Shown: positions 1 to 8,378, counted from the stretch's first letter. The stretch: 64,000 bases of DNA from an uncultured Amphritea sp. (GCF_937127095.1 NZ_CAKZLP010000060.1:62001-126000); one strand, 5' to 3'. Made by a program: numbers and translations. Notes: a model not told the origin generated them from the letters alone.

Positions 1-124
1 TACCGTACTTAAACCCGGAGCAACCTCCTCCGTCGACCCGGATACGCAAACCAAAAACATCTTTATCGGCCTGGTCTATAAACCGGGAAATAGCACTTAT
101 TGCGCTCTCTGTTAGCTGAATCAT
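1..124 (-). CDS. iscA: A-type Fe-S carrier, IscA/HesB family (partial, nif-type)
   Basis: Only the first 41 codons lie in the window; the gene runs off the left edge. The translation begins MIQLTESAISAISRFI and reaches the family signature GGGCSGF, which contains the first conserved cysteine of A-type scaffold/carrier proteins. In nif clusters of the Azotobacter type this gene precedes nifU and nifS and helps deliver Fe-S clusters to nitrogenase proteins, so nifU/nifS are expected just outside. A sigma-54 promoter (165-180) and NifA site (275-290) lie directly upstream, which marks it as the head of its own nif operon. The ATG is at 124. The family is clear; the nif-specific role is inferred from position and promoter. 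Confidence 0.85.
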   Translation of the reverse strand, partial: MIQLTESAISAISRFIDQADKDVFGLRIRVDGGGCSGFKYG

Positions 125-164
125 GGTCTCGTCCTCATCAATCCGAGTGTTCAGTTATAAGCAG

Positions 165-180
165 TGCAAGCCGAATGCCA
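165..180 (-). promoter_or_regulatory. sigma-54 (-24/-12) promoter of the iscA-nif operon
   Basis: Reading the minus strand gives TGGCATTCGGCTTGCA, a full match to TGGC-N8/9-TTGCA with correct GG-to-GC spacing. It lies about 40 bp upstream of the iscA start, with a NifA site about 95 bp further upstream. Confidence 0.85.
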
Positions 181-218
181 CCGAGGATAAAAAATAAAAA
201 TCCTTGTTTTTCAAATAG

Positions 219-232
219 TTGATCTAGATCAA
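219..232. promoter_or_regulatory. FNR/Anr-type box
   Basis: TTGATCTAGATCAA is a perfect 14-bp palindrome matching the FNR/Anr consensus TTGAT-N4-ATCAA. It sits between the iscA sigma-54 promoter and its NifA site. Such sites bind oxygen-sensing Fe-S regulators; here it could add anaerobic control or repress by interfering with DNA looping. Confidence 0.65.
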
Positions 233-274
233 AAACAGATGGGTTAGAGGACAGTATGACAATTGAGGGGGTTT

Positions 275-290
275 TGTAGGAAGTACGACA
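275..290. promoter_or_regulatory. NifA upstream activator sequence (iscA)
   Basis: TGT-AGGAAGTACG-ACA matches the NifA binding pattern TGT-N10-ACA, about 95 bp upstream of the -24 element. Confidence 0.75.
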
Positions 291-304
291 AAGCAAAACA
301 GGGT

Positions 305-727
305 TTAGTCACCCAACAGACACTCATAGGCTTTTTTAAACAACAGACGCTCAACCACCGGCACCTTGAGTAACTCCATCAGCGAGATGAAGCCGCCATT
401 CGCCTTAGGTTGTGGCAGGTCGGTGGTCATTATCCGTACCAGCGCCACCGGCAAGGGCACGTCAGGTGTTTCAATCCAGGCCAGTTCCGGTGTTACCACT
501 TCAAGTAGCGTGGCGTCGACACCGAGATATTCAGCCAGCTTCTGCAGATGCGCAGCCGGATGCGGTATCACCGTTGCGGGTGTTTCGCCAGCATCAATCA
601 ACGCAGCCAGTGCCGGTAAACCGTTGGGCAGGCAGCCGAATGCCTGTGGCTCTGACCGGTCGATCCAGAACGACAACCGAGCACTGAGAGGATTCAGATG
701 CACCAGAATAATTTTCAGTTCGGTCAT
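305..727 (-). CDS. Unrecognised nif-cluster protein, 140 aa
   Basis: Not recognised as a named family. The protein is soluble, without membrane segments or a signal peptide, and starts MTELKIILVHLNPLSARLSFWI; proline and leucine are frequent. An AGGGAC Shine-Dalgarno lies upstream of the ATG at 727. It is co-directional with the preceding 128-aa ORF (775-1161) and is the last gene before the iscA promoter, so it is probably the end of the nifE operon. Codon usage resembles its neighbours. No catalytic motif was seen; an accessory role in FeMo-co or electron transfer is only a guess from location. Confidence 0.7.
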   Translation of the reverse strand: MTELKIILVHLNPLSARLSFWIDRSEPQAFGCLPNGLPALAALIDAGETPATVIPHPAAHLQKLAEYLGVDATLLEVVTPELAWIETPDVPLPVALVRIMTTDLPQPKANGGFISLMELLKVPVVERLLFKKAYECLLGD

Positions 728-774
728 AAAGTCCCTGCTATATCCATATTACACACTGTTTCAGATGTACTAAC

Positions 775-1161
775 TCAGAGCATCGGCAGCGGCGTCACTT
801 CCGCACGAAGGCTTTGCGGGTCAGAGCCCCACACCGACACTGACTCCGCCCAAAGCTGGTCTTTGCCAGGCCAGGGGCAGATAAGATCAATTTCCAGCAT
901 CATCGAACCGTCACAGTTGATCACCAGCCAGCCACGCCGCTGGCTGGAGGTATCAGCCCAGCGACCATTAAGGGTCGCTGTGCCGTTCAGCGGCTCAGGC
1001 TTAGTTTCCAAGGGCTTAGTTTCAAAGCTGAACTGACTCAACGGCGGCAGAACAGCACTGTCAAAGCCCGCAGTCGTGAGAGTCTTCACCGCGGTTTCCA
1101 TAGATGAATCCAGCAGCTGACCATAGTCCACTAACAGTTGTGTTACCGTCGATTCGCTCAT
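775..1161 (-). CDS. Unrecognised nif-cluster protein, 128 aa
   Basis: Not recognised. A soluble protein, MSESTVTQLLVDYGQLLD onwards, with a C-terminal beta-rich half rich in tryptophan (GWLVINCDGSMMLEIDLICPW). A 15-bp in-frame duplication encodes FETKPLETKP near residue 46-55. It lies between the FeSI-type ferredoxin gene and the 140-aa ORF, all on the minus strand with gaps of about 50 bp, so it is probably cotranscribed from the nifE promoter. No cofactor-binding motif is evident. Function unknown. Confidence 0.7.
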   Translation of the reverse strand: MSESTVTQLLVDYGQLLDSSMETAVKTLTTAGFDSAVLPPLSQFSFETKPLETKPEPLNGTATLNGRWADTSSQRRGWLVINCDGSMMLEIDLICPWPGKDQLWAESVSVWGSDPQSLRAEVTPLPML

Positions 1162-1211
1162 CTGTATGACCTGAACCCTAATTGCTGATCAAAACCCCTG
1201 ACCGGCATCGG

Positions 1212-1535
1212 TTACCACAGTTCTTCCGGTGCCAGCAGCGCGGTAACCGGCTCGCCGGCAATCAGGTGCTGCTCAACAATCCGGCTGACATCCTCAGGTT
1301 TAACCCGGATATACAGGTGCGATCCTGGATAGACCAGCACATTAGGGCCGCAATCACAGGGTCCCAGACAACCGGTTGCCGTCACCGCCACTTTGGTGAA
1401 CAGATTCCGTTTTGCTACCTCTTCTGAGAGCATCTGGGTAATCTGTGCAGCACCTGACGCGCCGCAACTGCCCCGGGGGTGTCCCTCGGGCCGTGTCTGG
1501 TTACAGACAAACACATGAATCTCTGGTTTTGGCAT
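1212..1535 (-). CDS. fesI: Thioredoxin-like [2Fe-2S] ferredoxin (Shethna FeSI type)
   Basis: A 107-aa small electron carrier. The N-terminus MPKPEIHVFVCNQTRP and the later GCLGPCDCGPNVLVYP carry the four cysteines typical of thioredoxin-fold 2Fe-2S ferredoxins (Cys11, Cys24, then the CLGPC pair near residue 56-60). This family is the Clostridium pasteurianum/Azotobacter Fe-S protein I type and a homologue occupies the same place in the A. vinelandii nif cluster. It presumably serves electron delivery or redox control in nitrogen fixation. It follows fdxB by 70 bp, a gap filled with a 13-bp tandem repeat. Confidence 0.85.
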   Translation of the reverse strand: MPKPEIHVFVCNQTRPEGHPRGSCGASGAAQITQMLSEEVAKRNLFTKVAVTATGCLGPCDCGPNVLVYPGSHLYIRVKPEDVSRIVEQHLIAGEPVTALLAPEELW

Positions 1536-1566
1536 GACACCACTCCTGTTTTAGTGAACCACTGAC

Positions 1567-1605
1567 TCAAACACTCTGATCAAACACTCTGATCAAACGC
1601 TCGGA
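1567..1605. repeat. 13-bp tandem repeat (3 copies) after the fdxB stop
   Basis: Two exact copies of TCAAACACTCTGA (1567-1579, 1580-1592) and one diverged copy (1593-1605) abut the fdxB stop codon at 1606-1608. The unit does not occur at other sites in the window. Confidence 0.85.
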
Positions 1606-1908
1606 TCAGGCCGCTGCAGCCTCATGACTGTGACATTTTTTAGGACACACACGCAGACATGACATGCAACCAATGCAATCATCCGCATCCGCGATGGACA
1701 TCACTTTCATCTCGTCATCATCATCCCAATCGTCATCATCATCTTCAGCCAGCGCTTCAGAACGTTCCACCAGTTCAAAGACATCCCGGGGGCATACCTT
1801 ATAACAACGGCCACAGCCAATGCAGGTTGCCTGGTTGATCTCGGTAATAAAATTGGGCGTCCATTCGCTCCCTCCCCGGGTGCGGCCCTTGATAAGATCT
1901 GCTGACAT
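1606..1908 (-). CDS. fdxB: Nif-specific ferredoxin III, 2[4Fe-4S]
   Basis: A 100-aa ferredoxin with two cysteine clusters, CIGCGRCYKVCP (from residue 29) and CIGCMSCLRVCP near the C-terminus, the pattern for two 4Fe-4S clusters. The nif-specific FdxB family is found downstream of nifX-type genes. Between the clusters is a very acidic stretch of about ten Asp/Glu residues. The ATG at 1908 is preferred over the upstream one (1923) because GGAGAGAAGG lies 5-12 bases upstream of it. Likely an electron donor for nitrogenase or FeMo-co assembly. Confidence 0.9.
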   Translation of the reverse strand: MSADLIKGRTRGGSEWTPNFITEINQATCIGCGRCYKVCPRDVFELVERSEALAEDDDDDWDDDDEMKVMSIADADDCIGCMSCLRVCPKKCHSHEAAAA

Positions 1909-1936
1909 CCCTTCTCTCCTCAAAATTAAAAGCGCC

Positions 1937-1988
1937 TATTAAACGTGCTTATTAAACGTGCTTATTAAACGTGCTCATTAAATGTGCT
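1937..1988. repeat. 13-bp tandem repeat (4 copies) after the DUF683 stop
   Basis: Four head-to-tail copies of TATTAAACGTGCT (the fourth with two changes) fill the gap between the stop codon of the DUF683 gene (1988-1990) and fdxB. Confidence 0.9.
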
Positions 1989-2194
1989 TATTGCTGCACA
2001 GCGTCCAGCTTCTCCTGAGCCTCTTTCCAGGCCAGGCAGGCGGCTAAGGTTTTATCCGCCAGTTCGGGTAGACGCTCATAATCGGTCCAAAGCTGATCTT
2101 CAACCAGGTCATGCATCTGTGATGCCCACTCAGTGGCTATTCGCTTTGCCTTACGCGCATCTTTTTGCAGACCTTTCAGCGCATCATCTGTCAT
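1988..2194 (-). CDS. NifX-associated small protein (DUF683 / CCE_0567 family)
   Basis: A 68-aa, strongly helical, charged protein beginning MTDDALKGLQKDARKAKRIA. Size, helix-hairpin character and position after the DUF269 gene match the small family annotated as CCE_0567/DUF683 in nif clusters, whose structure is a helical dimer; its function is unresolved. The start at 2194 is chosen over 2212 because family members begin at this point. It belongs to the nifENX operon. Confidence 0.8.
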   Translation of the reverse strand: MTDDALKGLQKDARKAKRIATEWASQMHDLVEDQLWTDYERLPELADKTLAACLAWKEAQEKLDAVQQ

Positions 2195-2218
2195 TGTTTC
2201 TGCTCCTGTCACGATACG

Positions 2219-2238
2219 AGCTACCGTAAAGTAGCTCT
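2219..2238. other. Intercistronic hairpin
   Basis: GAGCTAC-CGTAAA-GTAGCTC forms a 7-bp stem between the DUF269 and DUF683 genes, with no T-run; more likely an mRNA structure than a terminator. Confidence 0.4.
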
Positions 2239-2243
2239 GCCTG

Positions 2244-2714
2244 TTATGCCTGTGCGGCCGCTTTAAAGGTTTCGATTGTCGCCAGCGCTTTATCGATCAG
2301 TTTGTTAGCTTCCTCATCGAGTTTTTCCAATGACTCGAAGCCAAACCGGTGAACATCGCGCAGCACCTTATCCGCCACCACCAGCTTACCGACCATGATC
2401 AGTGCCCGGCCAAAACCTTCATGGCTGAGGTTGATCATCGGCGCTGCCATCATGCCGCACTCCTGTTCAATCCGAACAGACAACGCGTTGTAGTACGCCT
2501 TCACCCTTGCGACCACGATCTCATCAGGATCGCCAACCACCGGAATCTCGCGACGGCGGGCTTTAGTCAGAATCATCGGATCGAGCACTTTCTCATCGCT
2601 CCAGTCATCGTAGGTGCCATAACTGTCAACAGCCCGCAGCTGAACAATCATCTGCCTGACGAAAGGGCTGCTCATCAGTTCATTACCCGGCTCAATACAC
2701 AGCGCTTCATTCAT
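2244..2714 (-). CDS. NifX-associated nitrogen fixation protein (DUF269)
   Basis: A 156-aa soluble protein typical of the DUF269 family encoded directly after nifX in many diazotrophs (orf5 in Azotobacter). Family hallmarks visible are the N-terminal PFVRQMIVQLRAVDSYGTYD block, a central ECGMMAAPMINLSHEGFGRA stretch and a helical C-terminus ending in alanines. It is probably involved in FeMo-co assembly or trafficking; its exact role is not established. The gap to nifX contains 15-bp degenerate tandem repeats. Confidence 0.88.
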   Translation of the reverse strand: MNEALCIEPGNELMSSPFVRQMIVQLRAVDSYGTYDDWSDEKVLDPMILTKARRREIPVVGDPDEIVVARVKAYYNALSVRIEQECGMMAAPMINLSHEGFGRALIMVGKLVVADKVLRDVHRFGFESLEKLDEEANKLIDKALATIETFKAAAQA

Positions 2715-2784
2715 AATATTCTCCGAAAATTTCAGTGTTCGTTTGCAGCTGTTAGTCAGCCTTTTCGATCGCTTGTTAACGCCG

Positions 2785-2860
2785 CTTTCGCAGCTTAATT
2801 CTTGCCCGCTTGACTCTTACGAGCTGTATTTTTACGAGCTTTATTCTTCCCAGCTGTCCG
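2785..2860. repeat. 15-bp degenerate tandem repeat overlapping the nifX 3' end
   Basis: Units CTTGCCCGCTTGACT, CTTACGAGCTGTATT, TTTACGAGCTTTATT and CTTCCCAGCTGTCCG follow head to tail from 2801 to 2860, with a weaker copy before. The last units run into the nifX stop codon (2841-2843) and C-terminal codons. Confidence 0.65.
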
Positions 2861-3311
2861 CTTCTGAATAGCCGGGGGGTGGTTTCAGCAGTAGCTGCTG
2901 CCGGGCAATCGCCTTTGCCAGCCAGCTACCCGGGCCCCGTTCAATCTCCCGTTGTAACGCGCCCAGCAGTTGCGAAATATACGCCTCTTCCGATACTCTG
3001 ATCGGTTGAATCCCTTTCGCAATCAGCCGCAGAATCGCCGCGGCACCACAGGCATAGCTGTAGACTGCAGCGCAGCCTGAAAGAAACTCAATGCGCGCCT
3101 GCAGGCGATCCTCTTCACTGGAATCCAGCGTAAACTCCGCAACGGACAGCAGATCACACCGGTCTGTGGTTACCCCGTAGATTGAGAAGGATCGTGCCGA
3201 ACCAAAATGCTCGTTGACGGTTTCCCCATCGTTTGTCGCAAACGCGACACGAATCATATAGGGTGTCTTTTCCTCCCGGATAACATTCAGATGGCGGGAC
3301 ATGTGAACCAT
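2841..3311 (-). CDS. nifX: FeMo-co carrier NifX
   Basis: A 156-aa protein of the NifX/NifB-C-terminal/NafY cofactor-binding family. The typical core is visible: IRVAFATNDGETVNEHFGSARSF (read in two parts) followed by SGCAAVYSYACGAAAILRL. NifX carries NifB-co/VK-cluster between NifB, NifEN and apo-nitrogenase. The start at 3311 is chosen because GGGAG lies 8 bases upstream; the ATG falls next to the nifN stop (3313-3315), suggesting translational coupling. The longer frame starting at 3356 would overlap nifN. Confidence 0.92.
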   Translation of the reverse strand: MVHMSRHLNVIREEKTPYMIRVAFATNDGETVNEHFGSARSFSIYGVTTDRCDLLSVAEFTLDSSEEDRLQARIEFLSGCAAVYSYACGAAAILRLIAKGIQPIRVSEEAYISQLLGALQREIERGPGSWLAKAIARQQLLLKPPPGYSEADSWEE

Positions 3312-3312
3312 G

Positions 3313-4698
3313 TCAAACTCCCTGCTGCTGCGGTCTTTTACTGTGTTCTTCATCACGTTTCTGCGATAAAGGCGAATAGTAAGTGGGGATCTCTTCGTGC
3401 TGACTCAGGCGCATATTGGCAATATCAAACAGCGCTTGCTGAATGCCCCGATATCCAATCCAGACCCGGTTAAAACCACCCAGATAATCGTACTGGGGAA
3501 AACCAATTCTCAGGTGCGGCACATGCAGTCGCTCAGCACACTCATGCAGATGGCTGTTACCAATAAGGAACTCAGCGTGATGCTCCCGTGCCTGACGTTC
3601 GAGATCTTCAAGGTCGCCTTTCTTCACGGACTCCAGTGCGAGCTGATCCAGTGCCGGGCCTTTATCCGGGGTGACCGCGGCCACCACTTCGCCGCCCATT
3701 GCGGCAATCAGATCATGCATCGCCAGTAACAGATCAGGATCAGCCGCAATACCGACCCGCAGCTGTCCGAGCATAAAGTGGGTGTCCAGCATCGCATCCT
3801 GTAACTGACGACGCTGACGACGCCAACGATTGGGCACCGGTAAACCAGAGAGTTCAGACAGCGCCATAAACCAGTTATCAACCTGCTTCATAGTATGCAG
3901 ATGAGGGAAAACCTGGCTGGGAACCGCCGTTTTCTCCTCCAGTTTTTTACCCGCCAGGGCCAGTGAGGCGCCGATCACCAGAGTGGCGCAGCTCTCGCCG
4001 GCTAACGCCAGCTCATCCATAGTGAGCCCACCGGTGGTTAGCGCGCTATATTCAGCTTCCGGCAGATGACCATCCAGCGAACGGGATAGATCGGGGATCA
4101 GCAATGGTCGCAGACCAAAGCTTTCAATAGTGTCGATAATAAATTCAAGATCACCCGGCGTCAGGTGGCAGCCACACAGTACATTCACCTGACGGGCACG
4201 GCTGCCAGCCCGTTCAGAGGGTTCCACCAACTGATCGATAATGGCACTCACGGCAGCGGCATAACCGGTTTCAAAACAGCCGCTAAAATCCGGAGTATTT
4301 ACTTTAACGACGGCAACTTTTTCATGCTCAGGGAAGCGGCTTCTGAACTCGTGGATCGCCAGCCCCATGTCACAGCCCTGAGTTTCTGCCAAACCGGTGG
4401 AACAGACGCCAATAATCGCAGGAGACTGTTTTTCGGAGATCGTCTTCAGCGCTTCAACCACATTTTCATCCGCCCCCATCACCGAGCTGACCTGATCCAT
4501 TGCGGTGGTTTGCAGCGGGATCGGCTCGCGAAAATGGCGCACAAAGAACACCTTGGCAAAGGCGGTACACCCCTGACTGCCATGCATCAGCGGCATCGAC
4601 CGACTGAAGCCGAGAAACGCCAGGGTTGCCCCCATGGTCTGACTGGCTTTCAGTGGATTGACCGACATCGCTTTTTTGCGTTTTTCCAGAATAGCCAT
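3313..4698 (-). CDS. nifN: FeMo-co scaffold subunit NifN
   Basis: 461 aa, the beta subunit of the NifEN scaffold on which the NifB cofactor is matured with molybdenum and homocitrate. The N-terminus has [18 protein letters not shown] and MHGSQGC, the NifK/NifN signature around the P-cluster-like site. It lies 3 bp after nifE in the same operon, and its stop meets the nifX start. Length and motifs are normal. Confidence 0.95.
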   Translation of the reverse strand: MAILEKRKKAMSVNPLKASQTMGATLAFLGFSRSMPLMHGSQGCTAFAKVFFVRHFREPIPLQTTAMDQVSSVMGADENVVEALKTISEKQSPAIIGVCSTGLAETQGCDMGLAIHEFRSRFPEHEKVAVVKVNTPDFSGCFETGYAAAVSAIIDQLVEPSERAGSRARQVNVLCGCHLTPGDLEFIIDTIESFGLRPLLIPDLSRSLDGHLPEAEYSALTTGGLTMDELALAGESCATLVIGASLALAGKKLEEKTAVPSQVFPHLHTMKQVDNWFMALSELSGLPVPNRWRRQRRQLQDAMLDTHFMLGQLRVGIAADPDLLLAMHDLIAAMGGEVVAAVTPDKGPALDQLALESVKKGDLEDLERQAREHHAEFLIGNSHLHECAERLHVPHLRIGFPQYDYLGGFNRVWIGYRGIQQALFDIANMRLSQHEEIPTYYSPLSQKRDEEHSKRPQQQGV

Positions 4699-4701
4699 GG
4701 C

Positions 4702-6114
4702 CTACACCCCCTCTGCGATTAACAGTTCAGCCTCACTGGGCATCTCATCCCAGGGTGCCGGGTCGCGGACGGCGGACCAGATAGGGCTTTCAATGGTAAT
4801 GGCCAGCTGTTTAACCAGCTCCAGCATTCCGGAATAACCGGCATAGCCAAACTCCCGCTCCTGATTAATATCCAGAAACGGAATCCGCGCTTTCAGGGCG
4901 GTATAGAGGTTACGGCCACCGGCAATAAGAATGTCAGCTTTGTATTCATGGACGATACTGATCAGTTCCTTCGCACCACCCTCGTCGATCATCTTGGTGT
5001 CTTCACCCATCAGTTCACGAATGCGGGCTTTATCCTCTTCGGTGGATTTCTTGGTACCGGTAGCCACCACCACCATGCCCAGATCCTGCAACGCAGACAC
5101 CACTGACCAGGATTTAACACCGCCGGTATAGAGCAGCACCCGCTTGCCCTGTAACCGTTCACGCCAGGGTTCCAGCGCGGTTCTGACTTTCGCCTCCTCC
5201 CGCGCAATCAGCGCTTCGGTGCGTTGGCTCAGATCGGGGTCATCAATAAAACGGGCAAAATCACGCAGCGCCTGGGAGGTATCGGAGATGCCATAAAAAC
5301 TACCTTCAAACCAGGGCGTGCCATATTTGTCCTGCAGTTTGCGCGCAACATTCACCATCGCCTTGGAACACACCATCATATTCACTTCGGCGCGATGCAT
5401 CGACTGCACTTCATGAAAGCGGGCATCCCCGGACAGGATACAGAGCACGCGGATTCCCAGCTCATCTAACAGCGGCAGTACATGCCAGAACTCACCGGCG
5501 ATGTTGTACTCACCGACCAGATTAACGCTGTGAATTTTAGTGCCAGGGATAAGCGGTTCGGGGTCGGGCTCAGGCTCGCGGGTGCCGATCACATGTTTTA
5601 CCATCGCCTCGCCCGCAATACGGTTGCCGAGATTTTTGGTGCCATAAAAACCGGCCCCATCGACAGGAACCACCGGCGTGCCCCACTGTTCGGTGGCGGC
5701 TTTACAGACAGCATCAACATCATCACCCACCAGCGCGGGCACGCAGGTGTTATAGACAAATACAGCGGCGGGATTATGTTGTTCAACGGCCTGTTTAATC
5801 GAGTGGAACAAACGCTTCTCGCTCCGTCCCATAATGACGTCCTGTTCGGTCAGATCGGTGGTCATACCGATGCGATACAACTGTGGACCACTGGAACGGG
5901 TGCCGCGGTTATCCCAGGAACTGCCGGCACAGGCGATCGGCCCATGGACAATATGCGCAACATCGGCAATCGGCAGCAACGCGATCTGGGCACCATCAAA
6001 GGCGCAACCACCCGCCGACGCACCGGGCATCGGTTTAGCACAACCCGACTTCTCTTTTTTGTTGTGCTCACAGGCCGGCTCATCAAGTAGTTCGGCAATA
6101 TCTTTTGCTTTCAT
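4702..6114 (-). CDS. nifE: FeMo-co scaffold subunit NifE
   Basis: 470 aa, the alpha subunit of NifEN. Residues around [20 protein letters not shown] and [11 protein letters not shown] contain the cluster-ligating cysteines shared with NifD. First gene of its operon; the upstream region has a sigma-54 promoter (6171-6186) and a NifA site (6226-6241). An early CNKK/CAKP-like cysteine-rich N-terminus ([13 protein letters not shown]) is normal for NifE. Confidence 0.96.
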   Translation of the reverse strand: MKAKDIAELLDEPACEHNKKEKSGCAKPMPGASAGGCAFDGAQIALLPIADVAHIVHGPIACAGSSWDNRGTRSSGPQLYRIGMTTDLTEQDVIMGRSEKRLFHSIKQAVEQHNPAAVFVYNTCVPALVGDDVDAVCKAATEQWGTPVVPVDGAGFYGTKNLGNRIAGEAMVKHVIGTREPEPDPEPLIPGTKIHSVNLVGEYNIAGEFWHVLPLLDELGIRVLCILSGDARFHEVQSMHRAEVNMMVCSKAMVNVARKLQDKYGTPWFEGSFYGISDTSQALRDFARFIDDPDLSQRTEALIAREEAKVRTALEPWRERLQGKRVLLYTGGVKSWSVVSALQDLGMVVVATGTKKSTEEDKARIRELMGEDTKMIDEGGAKELISIVHEYKADILIAGGRNLYTALKARIPFLDINQEREFGYAGYSGMLELVKQLAITIESPIWSAVRDPAPWDEMPSEAELLIAEGV

Positions 6115-6170
6115 TTAAACCTCCGGATCTGTACAGGCACACTGCTAAAAAAATATTCTATATAGAGCAA

Positions 6171-6186
6171 TGCAACAGGCGTACCA
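6171..6186 (-). promoter_or_regulatory. sigma-54 promoter of nifENX operon
   Basis: Minus strand TGGTACGCCTGTTGCA: -24 GG and -12 GC at canonical spacing, about 57 bp before nifE. Confidence 0.88.
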
Positions 6187-6225
6187 CAGATAACCTATTG
6201 ATTTTAAAAGACCCGAAAAACGCAT

Positions 6226-6241
6226 TGTCATAAACACGACA
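6226..6241. promoter_or_regulatory. NifA upstream activator sequence (nifE)
   Basis: TGT-CATAAACACG-ACA, about 40 bp upstream of the -24 element. Confidence 0.75.
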
Positions 6242-6262
6242 AAACACACACAATTCTGCTGT

Positions 6263-6318
6263 TGCCCTGAGAGCCCTGCACTGAGAGCGCTGCCCTAAGA
6301 ACGTTGACCTGAGAACGG
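6263..6318. repeat. 14-bp tandem repeat (4 copies) after the LRV gene stop
   Basis: TGCCCTGAGAGCCC, TGCACTGAGAGCGC, TGCCCTAAGAACGT and TGACCTGAGAACGG follow without gaps and end exactly at the LRV stop codon (6319-6321). Confidence 0.85.
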
Positions 6319-7083
6319 TTAGTCCAACAGTGCCTGATCAACATCCCGGCCAGCCAGACGATCCTGCACCAGACAGCGAACCTCCTGATCCGGGTCATCG
6401 ACCAGCCCGCAGAGCATCTCAACCGGCGCACGCATGGCGGCGGTAAGCCGTACCGTCCAGTCGGAATCTTCCAGCAACAGCTCCATCTCATCCGGGGCCA
6501 GATGCTCGGCAACGATGCGTCTGACTTCCGCTTCAGGATCGCTGACCATCAGACCCAGGCTGACCTCTGGCAATCGCTTAGCAACAATTTTTCGCACCTG
6601 TCGATCCGGATCACGAATCATCCGAAACAGACGCCCTACCGGCATCCGTTGGGCAACATAGGCACGCACCAGATAATCTTTGTCATCAGCCATCAGCTCC
6701 AATTGATCAGGACGGATACGATCGGCAACGGTAATCCGTACTTCACGATCCTCATCATCCATCAGCCGGTATAACTGATCCCGGGGTAAGCGATAGGCCA
6801 CGGCCCGTCGCACCGCTTCATCGGCATCATCGATCATCTTTTCCAGATAGGGCAGCGGCGAGTAACGCACCGCAATCGCCCGTCGTTCCCAGAAGTTGTC
6901 CCGCAGAAAAGTCACTGCCAGTTCAGGATTGACCCGCAAAAACCGGTCAATCTGGCGGCCGCTCTGGGCAACCACACAGATATCTCCCGGAACACAGCGG
7001 CCACTGAGCAGCAAACTGGCTTTAAAACGACAGCTACGACAATCCGCCAGGGGTGTCTGATCACCGTCTTCAATCATCGTCAA
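6319..7083 (-). CDS. Leucine-rich repeat variant (LRV) 4Fe-4S protein
   Basis: 254 aa. The N-terminal CRSC...C...C set (Cys15, Cys18, Cys30, Cys36) is the 4Fe-4S site of the Azotobacter LRV protein, whose structure combines this cluster with a right-handed superhelix of 24-residue repeats. The repeats are visible as recurring D-x-x-V-R-x-x-V/I-A-x-R-L/M-P units (for example DREVRITVADRI, DRQVRKIVAKRL, EAEVRRIVAEHL). Function in fixation is unknown; a protein-binding or redox role is inferred. It overlaps the upstream small gene by 14 bp and closes the nifH operon. Confidence 0.9.
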   Translation of the reverse strand: MTMIEDGDQTPLADCRSCRFKASLLLSGRCVPGDICVVAQSGRQIDRFLRVNPELAVTFLRDNFWERRAIAVRYSPLPYLEKMIDDADEAVRRAVAYRLPRDQLYRLMDDEDREVRITVADRIRPDQLELMADDKDYLVRAYVAQRMPVGRLFRMIRDPDRQVRKIVAKRLPEVSLGLMVSDPEAEVRRIVAEHLAPDEMELLLEDSDWTVRLTAAMRAPVEMLCGLVDDPDQEVRCLVQDRLAGRDVDQALLD

Positions 7084-7342
7084 TCACCTCTGCAATCACC
7101 ACGCCGCTTGAGCTGTCAGGATCGTTACTCAGGCAGGAACAATGATTCTCGGAATTCACCAGATAGAGATTAAACTTACGGCTCTCGCGGTAAGGCTTTG
7201 CGGTCGCACCAATATCATCCTCAAAACACCAGCTGAAATGGAGCCCAGGGTGTTTCACTTTCAGAGCAGATATTAGCTCTTCGCCAATATCTGACTCACT
7301 GACATAGTCGAAGATTTGAGTTAACTGCTCCTGGGTAATCAT
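7070..7342 (-). CDS. Conserved nif-associated small protein (DUF6129-like)
   Basis: 90 aa, starting MITQEQLTQIFDYVSESDIGEELISAL; a central HFSWCFEDDIG and a C-terminal HCSCLSNDPDSSSGVVIAEV are notable. Proteins like this sit between nifY and the LRV gene in Azotobacter-type clusters; the family label DUF6129 is from memory. The start codon overlaps the nifY stop (TAATG), so translation is coupled. Function unknown. Confidence 0.75.
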   Translation of the reverse strand: MITQEQLTQIFDYVSESDIGEELISALKVKHPGLHFSWCFEDDIGATAKPYRESRKFNLYLVNSENHCSCLSNDPDSSSGVVIAEVIDDD

Positions 7343-8049
7343 TATTCGACCTCCTCACTCTGAGCAAACCGAATCCGTTGTTCAGGCGCAACACCCATCA
7401 CCTTCGCCAGCCAGGGCGGAGGATTACCGGCAATCACCGACACCAGATTTGTCATCATCGCGGTACAATCACCCCCATCCGGCATCTTGATAGGCAGCAC
7501 ACCGGTACGGATCACTTTTGCCGCAGCGGGACCACCCACCGACACTGTATATAACAGCTGACAATCTTCGATCAGACCCGCACGGATAATGTTCTTATCT
7601 TCAGCATCTTTAGGAATAATCGCTTCCCGGACTTCAACCAGTCGGTACTCTTCACCTGAAACCTGATAGATAAGATAGCGGGAGCAGGAGCCAAAGTGGC
7701 CATCCATCGCGGTCGCGTTGTTTGATGCGCAGGCAACCCGTATTGAACCGGGCATATCACCTTCGCTATAAGGAGTCGTTTCAGGTAACGGTTCTGCGTC
7801 AACGGAGACGCCGATACCCTTCAACAGATTGACGGCCTTTTTCATAAAACTGACCTCAATGTCATCCAGTTCACCTTCGGATGCCATTCGCAGTTTATTG
7901 ACCTTCAGCCGCGCCAGTTTAGTCTCTGTGATTGGCATACCAACCGCGTCGATCAGAACTGTCATCAGGCGCCTGGCATCCGTATCGGGCAAAGCCCGTG
8001 CTGCCAGACCTATTCGTAGTGCAACTTCATTTGATATTTGAGCTGACAT
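7342..8049 (-). CDS. nifY: NifY, nitrogenase/FeMo-co binding protein
   Basis: 235 aa: an N-terminal helical domain (to about residue 80), then a NifX-like cofactor-binding domain with IRVACASNNATAMDGHFGSC and the later LLYTVSVGGPAAAKVIRTG. NifY/NafY proteins bind apo-dinitrogenase and FeMo-co and assist cofactor insertion. The ATG at 8049 is preferred because GGAGGG lies about 7 bases upstream; the longer frame (to 8109) would overlap nifT. Confidence 0.9.
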   Translation of the reverse strand: MSAQISNEVALRIGLAARALPDTDARRLMTVLIDAVGMPITETKLARLKVNKLRMASEGELDDIEVSFMKKAVNLLKGIGVSVDAEPLPETTPYSEGDMPGSIRVACASNNATAMDGHFGSCSRYLIYQVSGEEYRLVEVREAIIPKDAEDKNIIRAGLIEDCQLLYTVSVGGPAAAKVIRTGVLPIKMPDGGDCTAMMTNLVSVIAGNPPPWLAKVMGVAPEQRIRFAQSEEVE

Positions 8050-8062
8050 GTTAACACCCTCC

Positions 8063-8275
8063 TCAGCCTCTTCGAGCACGCAGGGTGATCGGAAGTTTAG
8101 GCATGGCATCGAGTGGTTCTATGAAATATTTTGTGCCATCGGTCATCTCAATTAATCCGCCCCATTTGTCGGCAGATTCAAATTCGATTGTTGAGATCTC
8201 ATCTTCCTGATCTTTTTTAGCAACATAGAGGGTCATCTTTCCCTCATTATCCTTTCTTATCATCACACTAGGCAT
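8063..8275 (-). CDS. nifT: NifT/FixU family protein
   Basis: 70 aa with the typical NifT start MPSVMIRKDNEGKMTLYVAK and WGG / YFIEP elements. Small conserved protein following nifK in gammaproteobacterial nif operons; function not established, dispensable in tested organisms. It ends 13 bp before nifY. Confidence 0.92.
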   Translation of the reverse strand: MPSVMIRKDNEGKMTLYVAKKDQEDEISTIEFESADKWGGLIEMTDGTKYFIEPLDAMPKLPITLRARRG

Positions 8276-8299
8276 CGTTACTCTCCAATATCAGACGGC

Positions 8300-8320
8300 C
8301 CGGGGCAGCACCTGCCCCGG
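8300..8320 (-). other. Hairpin between nifK and nifT, nearer nifT
   Basis: CCGGGGCAG-CAC-CTGCCCCGG is a perfect 9-bp GC-rich stem. No T-run follows on the transcribed strand, so it is unlikely to be a full terminator; it could stabilise the nifHDK mRNA 3' end or lower expression of nifT onward. Confidence 0.7.
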
Positions 8321-8378
8321 AAAGGATGGACTGATTGAATATGAATGCTTCACGCGCTTAGGGGAAATACCAACCGGA

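Noticed and set aside
1937..1988. Direct repeats as a CRISPR array
   Set aside because: Units of 13 bp are contiguous without spacers; it is a tandem repeat. No CRISPR array or cas gene was seen.
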